DNA of 64,000 nucleotides from Ophiocordyceps camponoti-saundersi (nom. inval.) (taxonomy: Eukaryota; Ascomycota; Sordariomycetes; Hypocreales; Ophiocordycipitaceae). The notes beneath the pieces are model-generated. The model was not told where the DNA came from. It made no database searches and saw nothing but the letters and a program-made list of their open reading frames with translations. Positions 37,501 through 49,580 of this stretch are shown here, one piece after another. The stretch is taken from positions 62,001 through 126,000 of the forward strand of contig PDHQ01000077.1 in assembly GCA_003339415.1 (NCBI GenBank). Reading direction: 5' to 3'. The position numbers and the translations under genes were made by a program. Within the stretch, counting starts at the first letter, position 1. Each line of letters begins with the position of its first letter.

Positions 37501-40500
37501 GGTTTTTACCTTAAAGCTTATCTATTCCTTCGCCTAGCTTATAGCCCTATTAAGTAGCTATATCTTATATTACCCGCCGTAAGGGTATTAAATACGCCTT
37601 ACGTAGTATAAATAGTTTAAGATCGTTTACGTAAAGCTTTCGCAAAACTTAACGTCTAATAACGCTACGGATTAGATACGTAATAGATAAGACGACCTTA
37701 ATAATAATAAATAGGTTATCTTACGTAGTTATAAATTTCCTATATAACGTATTTACCTTATCCTACCTTTCCTATACGAAGTTACTAACTTATAGGGTAT
37801 ATTATAGTTTAGTATTATATTTAGTTATATTAAAGTTAGCTAAAGTATCTTAGATTATATCCTTTTCTTCTACTATAGCTAATACTAAATCGCGGACTAT
37901 CTAGTTATTTTAGTTAAAATAGTCGAAATTAGATTATTTAGCTTTAGGTATCTCTTTATTTTAATATATTACTATAAGGTTAAATCTTAATATAGCTTTT
38001 ACTAAAGTTACCCCTAAAATCTTAACTTTTCGAGAATTTAGCATATTAGTAATTTAAGGTAACGCTTTATTCTACGCTTCTAAGGAGATACTAGACCGCT
38101 TAAAACTCTATTTTCGCAGTTAGTCTTTTACTAGTTAGATATACCTCTCCGCTAGTTTAATATTTTAAAAATATAAGACTAAGCTAAACTTCTATTTAAC
38201 CTTATATCGCTTAGCTATATCTTCTATAATAGTATTAGCGAAATAGCGTCCGTTATCCGAGTAAATAGCTTTAAGCTAGCTAAAGACTAGACTCTAATAA
38301 TATTACTATATATTTATTACCTCCGGGCTAGTTATATTTTTATATACTTAAGTTAATAGGAAACGCGTTATATAATTTATAGCTACTAGAATATATTAAT
38401 ATTTATAAGTATTAATAAGCGTAATAGGTCTTAGGAAGTTAACGATTACTATTTCCTATAGCTTATATATTATAATTTATCTATATTTTAACTTAGGTAA
38501 GTATAGTGCGGTTTACTAGTAAATTATATAGGATATATAATAATAGGTAATATCTAATCGATAAGTTAGCTATTATAAGATTCCTCTTAAATTCGCTAGA
38601 GTCTTTTCCTTAGAGAAATAGCCTAATACGTTATACGCATTTTATAACTTTAACTAGATATTTAACTATAGATAATACTTAGCCTACTATTTATTCGATT
38701 CGATATAATATAAGATTTTATTCTAAACTTAATATCTAATAGCTAACCTCTAGATATAGTAATATCTATTATTTAGTAGTACTTATATTTTATTAACGAG
38801 AAAGAGCACGATTTCCGTATATTACGGGTCTCCTAGCTAAGGGGATATAGCCGCTTAAAGGTAAGATACCTCTCTACTTACTAGTAGTTTACTTAATAGG
38901 AGTTAAGTAGCTTTAATAATATCTAGCGCTAGTATAATATAGCCCTCTATATTTAGAGCGTTACTTTTTAAAATATTATATAACTTAGATATACTATCTA
39001 CGATTCTAATAATCTTTATTATATTTAGGCGGTAAATATATTTAATATCCCGTTTTTAAAAAACGTCGATTTACCTTATAATTTTACTATATATTTCCGC
39101 TATATTCGTTATTAAGTCGATAATACTTTTATAATCCGTATAAATTTTAAGGGGATACGGGGATATATTTACTATTTACTAATATTCCTTAATCGCGTAA
39201 ATAATAGCTAATATTTCTTTTTTAAGTATAGAGTATCGCTATTCTAAATTACTTAGCTAAAACGATAATTATATAATAATTTTTATATTTTAGAAATTAG
39301 AGTCTTTAATAAACGTTCCGTTAGGATAGTTATCGAGTTAGTAGAGAACGGCCCCGGTCCTAATATTAGATATATCTATTACTAGGTAAAATTATATATT
39401 TATTTATACTTCGAATATTACGTTATTCTAAATAGCCTAGTATAGGAATTATAAAACTTTTACCGCTTCTAGCGTTTAAACTAGTTTATCTTAATATTAT
39501 ACTTTTAGTTATATAAATTAGTATCCCGATAAAGTTACTTTATTTACTTTTTTAAAGAACGCTTCCTTAATAAGTTTAGCCCTATCTACTCTTTTTAGTA
39601 TAAAATAACGAAGGAATAGGGTTAGCTATAGTATTATTTAAACTTCTTCCTAAGATTAAGGGGGATATTATTAAAAATAGTCTCCTAATTACGTAAATCT
39701 CTGCTAATATTTAGTTCCTAGACGAAATCGCCTTACTTCTAATTCGAACCTAACTAATTCGGCCGTGCTATTAAATAGCTTCGTCTTCTTACTTACGAGA
39801 CTAATTAGCGCTTATATTACTTTAAGGAAGTACTAATATCGAAGGAAATCGAAATATCTATTAAAGGTTTCGCTACTAAGGTTATAATTATTAATATAAA
39901 TAAATATTAATATTAAGTATTTTATAGTAAAACTTAGTAACGTTTAGTATTTAACCTTATCCGCTAATACTAATTTACTAAACGCGATATCCCCGTACTT
40001 TATATACGTAAAAAGGGCGCTTATTAGTCTTTACGATATATTAATATATTCCTATATACCGTTAGGGGCGGTAAAGCCTATCTTATATATATTCTCTAGC
40101 TATATTAAGATTAATTAAAACTTATTAAATATATCTAGCTAAGAGAAAACTATTAGTTATCTAATATATACTTAGTCTAAATTAACCTCTAAGTTATAAT
40201 ATAGATATCTTAGTTTTACCGTATTCTTATTAATATCGTAGTAATCGTAAACTATTCTCTAGGCCGCTAGGTTTAAAGGGTGCTTCTTAATAAATAAAGT
40301 TCTAGCTACCTATTCTATATTATCGCTAATAAGTCGAATAATATTTACTTTTTCTATTATTAGGAATACTTTACTTATAAAGATCCGTTTAGGCCTACTA
40401 TACCTTATTTATTTAAATACGGCTAGCGTTACTCCCTCCTTTAATTTAATTTAATAGGTAATTAGTTATATAAGCCGAATTTCCTTAAGAGTAGAAATAA

Positions 40501-41700
40501 AGTAATCCTTATAAGTAAAATATAATCTTATAACCCTCTCTTTTTATTTTTCTATCTTAACGTAATCTCCTAGCGTAATAAGGCTTTATTTAAACTACGC
40601 GTTAATTTCCCTAATTAGGGTATCCGATAGAGGATAAATAACTAAGTTTAGGGTAATACCTTTATAAGATATAGGTCTTAAAGTACTTATTATTATAATA
40701 CTTACCTATCTAAGATACGATATATAGTTAGTATTATCTTTATTACTTATTTTCTCCTAGTCTATCCGATATCGGGGATATTTTAGAAAGTCTATTATAT
40801 TTAGCTTATCGTAGTTATAGATTACCTTTTCTATATTACTTTTATTCTTAGCTATCTTATTTTCTTTTAGGTTAGCTAATTCTATTTCTAGTAATTCTTC
40901 TACTCTTCTAAGCTATCTTAAATACTTAAGTAACTATTTATTCGTTAACTCCGGTTTCTCCGCTATCTATTTAAGACCTATTACCTTATATATTTTCTTC
41001 TATATAAACTTAGGTAGTATTACTTTTACCTACTTGCTAATAGATACTACTAGCTTTCGCTAGATCTAAGGCTATAATACTTTATCTATCTTCTTTTATA
41101 CTATCTTTAGCTACCCCGCCGTCTAGCCCTTATAAGAGGTAGCTCTTAGTTTTTTAGAGAGTTTTACTTTACCTAGGAGGCTAGTTATTTAGTAATAGCG
41201 GATAAAATATCCTCGACCTTTTCTAAAATAAGCTTATTATCTTTAACGAATATAATCTTATCTTTATCGTTAGCGACCGCTTTTAGATATTTAGGGGCTT
41301 ATAGCGTCTTCTTATCTAGCTTAAATAAATTAAGTGCTAGGAAAATCGGAATAATCTAAATAGTATTTTCTAAGCTAGTAATCTCTAGCTATTCCTTTAT
41401 ATAATATTCTATAGCCTTAACGCGTCTTAGCTATACGTAGCATAATAAAATATTCTAATTATCGTAATCTCCTAGTATATATATTTTTACGTTAGCTAAG
41501 ATTCTTACTATAATTACCTAAAAATAAGTAACCTTTTTAATAATCGCGAGTTCGTTATTTACTATTCTAACTATACTTAGTTAAGGTAACTAAATTATAA
41601 GGAGGGCGTTATTAGCTATAAAAGCCTTATTAACTAAATTAACTATAAAGCCTCCGTTTAATATAATAATAATATACCGATAACTTTTAACGTAGCCTTC
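37500..41700 (-). pseudogene. B2 pol: integrase, RNase H, RT, protease (RIP-dead)
   Basis: Minus-strand counterpart of B1 pol. Integrase Glu is at 38147-38149 and the second Asp at 38255-38257 (35 residues between, as in B1). The first Asp codon at 38375-38377 is now AAT (Asn). RNase H lies near 38950-39400. The RT box at 39887-39898 reads YINN, with both Asp lost, whereas B1 still has YIDD. The protease region is near 41380-41660. This copy is therefore more damaged at its active sites than B1. Confidence 0.82.
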
Positions 41701-44000
41701 GATATACCTTAATATCGATAAGATAGCTTTAGCTAGCGTTATAATATCTCTCTAAACTACTTAATTAAGCGTATTATAAGATAAAATATCCGCTAGCGGG
41801 TTTTATAATTTAAATAGTTAGATAAGATTTATAATAACCTTTTTACTTTTCGGGGACTTAATCTTCTTCCGATATTATATTAATTTATTAAGTTACGTAT
41901 AAATCGATAATATAACTTAAAGTAATTAAAGGATACTTAATATTACTAAGGTATTTTTTAACCTATCTTCTAGTTTAAATAGCGGAATATTATATTCTTC
42001 TATAGCTCGGATTTTCTTTAACTTATATCGTTTTTTAGCTAGCTTAGGCTTTTAAGGGTAAGTCTAAACTTCTACTTCTAAGGGTAATAACCGAGTAGTT
42101 AGTTTTAAGATAGGCTTAGGAATAGTTAAAATCGGTGCGTCTCTTAAAGCCGGGCCTTCCCTAGCGTTATTATTAGGTTCCGTGCTTAGTATAACCGATC
42201 GGCGACGAATTTCCTACTTTAATTTATCCCGTTATAGTTTATTTAGGTTATCTAAGTTAAATTTTACTTTAGGGCGCGGTTTAGTTACGCGGCCTTACGT
42301 AGGTTAAGAAGTCGGCACCGTCTTTTCTTTCTAATAAGAGGTTTAAATATTAAGTTTCTAAATAGTATAAGTTTATCCCTATATAGAATTAATATTAGGT
42401 ATAGTAAGATCTAAAGCTTTTCTATTTAGACTTTTTATTATAGGTAATACTAGTAATATCTTAATTATATATCCTATTAGTAGTTAAATACTTATATCTA
42501 AACTAATAACCGTTAAATTTTTTATTAATAGTTTAAAGCTAATATTTTAATATAGTTATTAGCGTCTCTATTCCTTTATCTCCTCCGCGTAAGTTTCCTA
42601 ACGAGCTTTCCGCTATTAGAACGCTTCTCTATTAAATAGAGCTATAAATAGATAATTATAGCTTATATAGCCCTATTCGCTATATTTAAAATACTATTAT
42701 AAATCTAGGTTAGGAGGTTAGTATCTAAGTCCTATACCCGGTAATCTAGGGGCTTAAGGTTACTATTATAATATATTCGAAGAATTCTATAATAGATATC
42801 CCTAATTCTATACTTAGGTATTAATTTATCTAAGTATACTTTATATACTTAAATATCCGCTAATAAGATAGCCTCCTAAGTTCTATAAATACTTACTTAA
42901 CTTACTTACTATTATAATATTAGATTATTCTATTAATTTAGCTATCTTAGTTATCGTCTCTTATTACTTAGCTATTACTCTTTACGGATCTATCTTTACG
43001 GCTAGTACTCTATTAATATCTCTCTTAATCTTTTTAGATATTATATTATATAAGTTATATATAGTAAGTTAAATATTAAACTATATTAAGCTTACCGTTA
43101 CTATTAATAACTTCTACTTACTATTAATATAAAAACGCTTAATAATAGCTTACTTATACTATTTATCTTTCTTAGTATTTTTAGTTATCTAATTTAAAAA
43201 GTTAGTAAGTAAAATCCGTTAAGTTTTTAATTTTACTTAAGTATAAAGAGCCTCCGCTTATTTCGTATAATTAGCTAATAATTCTCCTTTCTCGCGACCG
43301 AACTTATACGCTTTTATAATAAAGGTGCTCTCTATAACTAAGTCTACCTCCTTAAACTTATTTATAAATAAAGTTACTAACTTAGACTAGGTGCGATTTT
43401 CGTTATCTAACTTATTATATTAGTTAATAGCCTTATTACGAAAACTTAAAGAGAAGATCTTTTTAATAATAATATTATATATCTCTCCTTAGATATCTAA
43501 TAGTACTATATTAGTATTATATTAATCGAGGTACCTTTTAGCTAAGATATCTTTTAGGTATCTAATAAATAGCTTAAGCCCTAATAATAGAGTTAACGCT
43601 ATTATAACGTAACGCTTACCCTTTAGTTTAATAATATTTCCTTATATTAGTACTAAGTATATAATCGTTAGACTAATCTAACTTATTAGGAGAAGGGGAT
43701 AAAGTAAATAATATAGTAAACTTTCTAATAAACTAGGTAAATTTTATAATAAACTTATATCTATATCTAATATTATTTTCTAATCTTTTACCTTAGGGTA
43801 TTTCTTAAGTATACTCTAATAACTTTCCTTTACTTATAATACTTATAATTATTAAATATTTAGCGGAACTAAGTTTTCTTTTATTAGGTATATCTATTTT
43901 TTCGAATTAAAAAACTTCTAGCGTTAATCTATTTAGGAAGATTATACGCCCCTAATCCTTTTTACTTACTTATCCTAGTATTCTTCTTATCTTAACTACC
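41700..44000 (-). pseudogene. B2 gag-like region, RIP-dead
   Basis: Reverse of the B1 gag-like region. The KFKE...ANYTKRAKALY-type segment lies near 43220-43370, and the basic Q/T/R segment near 42050-42850. Boundaries are approximate. Confidence 0.55.
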
Positions 44001-44330
44001 TTTAGCGATAATAAAAAAGGAAAAAAAAAAGGAAGACTATCCGCACCTACGGGGTTTTCTTATATTCTCTCGTCCTCTTTCCCCCCCTTATTCTCGCTTA
44101 TATAGTCCTTCTTACCTTACTTACTATAAGGCCGCTCTTCCGGTAATAATAAGTAGCTATAGCTAAACTTACTTTAGGTAGCTCCCGCTTAACCTAATTA
44201 AAACTCGCTTTATTTCCTAATTTAGTAATCTGCTAAAATCCTTAAATACTTAGCTATCGTTACTAGACGATACTATCGTATTAATTCTATAGCTTATATA
44301 GTAACGCGCTATATCTTAGTCTTATTATTA

Positions 44331-44527
44331 TAAAATCCCTTAATTAGTCTTAGATTATAGGATTAGATTAAATTATATAGTATTATACGTTAGGGTATTA
44401 GTAGTTATAATCTCTTTTATATTAGTCTAATAGCAAATCTAATAATAATAATAATTTCTCTAAGTTCTTCCCTTTTTCCTCCTATTCCTTGTCTCCTTAT
44501 GCCTTATCCTCTAACGCCTATCTAATA
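44331..44527 (-). repeat. 5' LTR of B2 (197 bp)
   Basis: Starts TAAAATCCC and ends TATCTAATA; near-identical to 28266-28462. The partner keeps CA at its end, and here it is TA. Confidence 0.9.
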
Positions 44528-44531
44528 ACTT

Positions 44532-44750
44532 ATAATAAGTTATTACTAAGTACTAAGATATTTAAATTATTAAATACTAACTAAATATTAGTTAAAATAT
44601 ATTTATAATTTATTAAAATAGTAATTATAGCTTTTAATATATTAATATTTTAATAATTACTATTATTAAAATTATTTTTTTAAATTTAATTATATTTTAA
44701 ATAATAAGAAATAATCGTTATAAAAATTACCTAGCCTTATTATTAATTAG
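44532..44750 (+). repeat. C1 internal region, right part
   Basis: Continues C1 after B2. It matches 62447-62720 (C3) directly and about 49581-49805 (C2) as an inverted copy. Confidence 0.75.
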
Positions 44751-45248
44751 TATTAGTTAAGTATCTTTCCTAAGCTAAATAGGAGGCTAATATTATATTT
44801 TACTCTTATTATTATATATAAGTTAATAGCTATAAGGAACTTTATATATATATATATTAACTTAATTAATAAAGTTCGGGTATTTTTATTAAATTATATA
44901 GCTAAAAAAATATTATATCTCCTATTTAATATATTTTAGTAAAAAGAGTTACGAATAATTAATTTAATAATTTTATTTATAATTTCTTACTTAAATAAAA
45001 ATACGGAAAAGATTAATATATTATATACTTATCTAGCTATATTTCCTCTTACCCTTAATTCCTATTATATTAATAACGTATATTATATTAATATTATATT
45101 AGTCTTAGATTAGTATTATCTTAAATTTAACTTCTTTTTATACGTACCTCTAACCTCTTATTTTATTTATATAGAGATAGTAATCTCTGCGACGCGTATC
45201 ACGCGCGTGTTATATTCCTAAGTAGCTAGTAATATATATATTCTAATA
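44751..45248 (+). repeat. 3' LTR of C1 (498 bp)
   Basis: Begins TATTAGTTAAGTATC and ends TTCTAATA, followed by TSD ctaat. It has the same length as the 5' LTR. Confidence 0.9.
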
Positions 45249-45253
45249 CTAAT

Positions 45254-46204
45254 AATATTAATCTCTCCTTATAAATTAAGTATATTATTATATTTAGTTA
45301 AAAGATAAGGGGAAAAGATAAGTTTACTCTTCTTAGGAATATTATTTATTAAAATTTTACTAAATATAAAAAAGTAACTTAATTAGTATTTACCTTAGAG
45401 ATATATAATATATTAACTAAGTTTAATATTAAGATATTAATTAAGTTAATATTAATAAGGATCTAATCTAAACTCAGATTAAGTATAATTTAAATTATTA
45501 CTTATATTAACTTATATTTACTATATAAGTGCTTTATTTAACTTAGGATAATAAAAGAAAAAAGACTTATAATTAATATTATATTAATAAGGGAGTTATA
45601 TAAGAATCGTAAAGTTAAGGAAATTAAATAAATTAATAAATAAGATAATTTAGTAAATACGATAATTAAGGAGAATCCTAATAAAGCGCTAGAACGCTTA
45701 GTTAATATAAATATCCTTAATATTAAAATTTAGGATTTTATAATAAAGAAGGAAAAATAGCTTAATATAATATAAGCTAAGGAAATAATTCTTCCTAAAA
45801 AAGAAAAAGTTACTAATATAAGAAATCTTTAAAATATAATAGTAATATATATAAGTAAGGGAGGAGATTTATATATAAGTTAAATAAGGAAAAAGGGGTA
45901 TATTATATAAGATATATTATAAGGAAGTAAGGTAATAAAAGTAAAGTAAGTTTTATTAGTATTTTTATTATAATATTTTAGATAGAAGCTTTAATAAACT
46001 CTTAGTTAATATTAAATTAGTTTTAGAAAAAGATTATATTATTCTTAGTTTAATATTAAATATAAGAGGAAAGTATATATAAAGGAAAAAAAGGGGGAAT
46101 ATATATAAAGATATTTTATATATAAATAAAGCTTAGAATCTTTTTAGTAAATAAGATATAGATAATTATTAAAAACTAAAAGAATATACTTTTAATAATA
46201 ATAA
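45254..46204 (+). other. Coding-like stretch of unknown identity
   Basis: Lies between C1 and the C4 fragment, and is probably the continuation of whatever C1 landed in. A plus-strand reading over about 45290-46190 is rich in Lys, Ile, Asn and Glu (for example ALERLVNINILNIKI near 45690), with stops explicable by RIP. No motif was recognised. Confidence 0.3.
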
Positions 46205-46890
46205 TATTAGTTAAGTATCCTTCCTAAGCTAAATAAGAGGCTAATATTATATTTTATTCTTATTATAATAGTTAAATTAAGTATTATAAGGAAGTTTATA
46301 TATATATATTAACTTAGATAATAAAGTTTAGGTAACTTATCTAAATTATATAGCTAAAAGAATAGTTTATCTCCTATCTTATATACTTTAGCTAATTAAG
46401 TTATAAATAATTAATTTTAATAACTTTATTTATAATTACCTTTTTAAATAAAAATACGGAAAGATTAATATATTATATATATATCCTAGCTACCTTTTTT
46501 ATTACTTAAAAATCCTTATCATATTAATATCGCGCGTTATATTAAAATTACGCTAATCTCGGATTAGTATTATCTTAAGTTCGACTCCTTTTTATATATA
46601 TCCCTAACTTCTTATTTTATTTATAAAAAGATAATAATCTTTATAATATATATTATATATATTTAACGCGTATTATATTCCTAAGTAGCTAGTAATATAT
46701 ATATATTAATATTAGTAACTTTTCTTTTTTAGTTAGAAATATATATTTATTATATAAGTAATAGGGAGTATAATTAAGTTCCTTTAGTAGCTATTATAGA
46801 TTAAATTATTTCTTTACTTTTAAAAACTTATATAGTTAAGGTTTAGTAAATACCTTTTTCTTATTAATCTATTAATAAGTTTAAGTTAAT
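46205..46890 (+). mobile_element. Element C, fragment 4: LTR plus start of internal region
   Basis: LTR 46205-46711 (TATTAGTTAAGTATCC to ATTAATA) followed by about 180 bp matching the start of the C internal region. Similarity then stops abruptly near 46886. There is no partner LTR in the same orientation nearby. It is more diverged, with more indels, than the other C LTRs, so it is likely an older remnant. Confidence 0.75.
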
Positions 46891-46892
46891 AA

Positions 46893-47575
46893 GTTAAGTT
46901 TATATTTTAAATAATTCTTAAAAACTTTAAGATAAAAGTTATTTTTATTTCTAAATATAACTTAAAGGTAAACTTAATCGTTAAGGTTAAGTATTAGTTA
47001 ATCTTTTTCGCCCTTATAAAAATAGCTTAGGAAATAGGAAAATAAGTTAAGTTCCTATTTTAAGCTATTTTAGCTAACTATATAGCTATTAAAAACTTAT
47101 CTAAAATATCGACCTTTTACCTAATTTATAGATAAGAGCTAGTTTTACCTTTTAAGGTTAAATACTTTACCTAGCGCCTTATTAACTAGAATAAGATATA
47201 GGAACTTTTTAATATTAATAATATATATAAAGGTATTAGGGAGGAAGAAAGAGGATATAGAAAAAGCTAGAACCTAAGTTATAACCTATTAATAACGCCT
47301 TACTTAAAAGATAGATAATAATATTAAGTATAAACTTTACTTTAAAAACCTTAGAGAAAGAGACCTTATCTTTTATTATAATATATAATAAGCTATTAAC
47401 TTTAGAAGAATTACTAAGTTACGAATAAGGTAAAATAGACCCTATAAGGTAATATTAAAAGCTAAAGTTACTAGAAGTTATTATTCTAAAAATATAAAAT
47501 AAGATTAACTTTAATAAAATAGTTTCTAGGGATTATCTTAAAAACTTTTAATAAGCGGAAAATAGATAATAGTTT
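46893..47575 (+). pseudogene. Fragment F: gypsy integrase C-terminal region
   Basis: Readings match the tail of gypsy-type integrases. Near 47110-47170 there is a Y-x-x-ELVLPFKVKYFT string, matching the YG-x-E-x-VLP-x-E motif after the core. A REEERG stretch follows, and near 47410-47570 a KLR-x-x-x-N-x-PYKV segment plus a DYLKNF end, matching the GPY/F-type module (GPY then DHLKKYY). Nothing N-terminal of this was found, so it is a truncated piece from a gypsy family other than A and B. Confidence 0.6.
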
Positions 47576-49082
47576 TCTAACTCTAATAATTAGCTTTTAT
47601 AAGGAAAAGGACTTACCTTTATTATAATAACCCCTTTTATAGCTAAAAAGGAAGTTAACGCTAAAATATATAAGGTTTAGGATTCGAATATTAGAGCTTA
47701 TAATTAAATAGTTTAAAGAAGCTATATATCTTTTAGCGACTAGAATAATAAAGTAATTATTACGGATAATCTCTTTAATACCTAAACTAAGCTAAAAACT
47801 ATCTTTAATATTTAGCTTCCTTAAATTATTAAAATATAAAAAGCTTTTTATATTAAAGCTATCTTATAGTTATTATATAAGCTTTAAAACCTTAACCTCC
47901 CTTACCTAGTAATTATAAGAAGGAAGGGGAAATATAATTAGTATATTTAAATAAAGGTATAATAGTATAATAACCCTTTTTTTATTTTAGCTCCTTTACT
48001 AGATCTTTATACTTATAATTAATTACTTTACTTTAGTTTTAAAACTTTCTAAGCTTACTTTTTAATATTAAGCTATATATTACCCTCTCTAAGTTTTAGA
48101 CTATTATCTAAAAATAAGTTAGGTATATTTTTAACTAAGTAAGGAGTAATTTAAGAATTTAGATAATCTTTATATATTATAAAATTAATAAAGATTTCTT
48201 TACTACTTATAAAATAACCGGATATTTATAAAGCCTTATTATTTTTTACTTTAATAAAATATTCGATATATTAACGCTAATTATAAATAGCGGCTTTAAT
48301 TTTATTTTAAATATAATTTAAGTAGCTATAGCTTTTATAGCTAAATATTAAAATATACTTATAAAAGAAAGTTAAGATATACTTTTTATAGTAAATAATA
48401 GTTATAGTTTAAGATTATAAAGAATAGCTATATATTCTTAAGTTATATTATTTAAAAATTAAAATAAGTAAGGCTTTAAAATATTTAAGGTATTTATCCT
48501 TAATTTAATAGTTAAAGAAAGACCCTTTTAAGTACGCGATCTTAGTTAAGATATAAGTAATTTAAAGCGTTTTTATTATCTTCTCCTAAAACTCTCTCTC
48601 CTTAATTTTAAGGAACTAATAAAGGAAATATTAAAAAGGAGATATCTTAGCTATTTACTATTTTATAAAAGCTAGAATATTCTTAGGAACTTTTTCGCGA
48701 AAAGCTATTTTAATATAAATTAAAACGCTAAAATATCTAATATTAGTACCCTCCTTATATTAAATCTTAAAATAAATATAAACTAAAATATAAGAGGTTA
48801 GCTTTAATATTAGGGATTATTTAATTAAAATATTTATATATATATATTTTAAGTAAGGAAGAGTTTTAAGCGCGGTATAGCTTTATTAAGCTAAAGTTAA
48901 TAAAATACTTATATTCTTTATATTTATTTTATAAAAAATAAAGTTATAAATATTTAAAAAATAGTTTTTTACTTTTTTAGCTTACTTTTCTTTAATTAAC
49001 TTAGAAGCTATTATAATTAAAGTTTTTATTATTAATATATTTAAGTTAAGTAAGTAAAGGAAGAAAAGATAAATAAAAAAGG
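47576..49082. other. Unassigned stretch after fragment F
   Basis: AT-rich with no motif recognised. A purine tract at about 47917-47932 (AAGAAGGAAGGGGAAA) could be the polypurine tract of element F, with its LTR beginning just after; no second copy is present to test this. The stretch ends at aaagg (49078-49082), the left TSD of C2, and resumes at 63626. Confidence 0.35.
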
Positions 49083-49580
49083 TATTAGAATATATATATT
49101 ACTAGCTACTTAGGAATATAATACGCGCGTAATACGCGTTATAGAGATTACTATCTTTATATAAATAAAGTAAGAGGTTAGAGGTATATATAAAAAGGAG
49201 TCAAACTTAAGATAATACCGATCTAAGACTAATATAATATTAATATAATATACGTTATTAATATAATAAGAATCGAGGGTAAGAGGGAGTATAGCTAGAT
49301 AGGTATATAATATATTAATCTTTTCTATATTTTTATTTAAGTAAGAAATTATAAATAAAATTATTAAATTAATTATTCGGAACTCCTTCTATTAAAATAT
49401 ATTAAATAGGAGACGTAATATTTTTTTAGCTATATAATCTAGTAAAAATACCTAAACTTTATTAATTAAGTTAATATATATATATATAAAGTTCCTTATA
49501 GCTATTAACGTATATATTATAATAAAAGCGAAATATAATATTAGCCTCTTATTTAGCTTAGGAAAAATACCTAACTAATA
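49083..49580 (-). repeat. 3' LTR of C2 (498 bp)
   Basis: Reverse-complement form: starts TATTAGAATATAT and ends CTAACTAATA. Same length as the C1 LTRs. Confidence 0.88.

Larger units (their letters stand above)
28266..44527 (-). mobile_element. Ty3/gypsy element B, copy 2, full length, split by A3
   Basis: Minus orientation, with LTRs 28266-28462 and 44331-44527 and TSD actt (28262-28265 and 44528-44531). Removing A3 and its TSD leaves 10230 bp, against 10363 for B1; 63 bp of the difference is the ORF3 tandem unit. Copies C2 and C3 read straight across the insertion point. Confidence 0.92.
25352..45248 (+). mobile_element. Noncoding LTR element C, copy 1, holding B2 and A3
   Basis: Two 498-bp direct LTRs (25352-25849 and 44751-45248) lie within identical 5-bp TSDs ctaat (25347-25351 and 45249-45253). 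Without B2 and its 4-bp TSD the element is 3631 bp, matching C2 (3632) and C3 (3641). The internal 2.6 kb shows no RT, integrase, protease or gag motif in any frame I tried. It resembles non-autonomous LTR derivatives (LARD/TRIM type). Confidence 0.9.
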
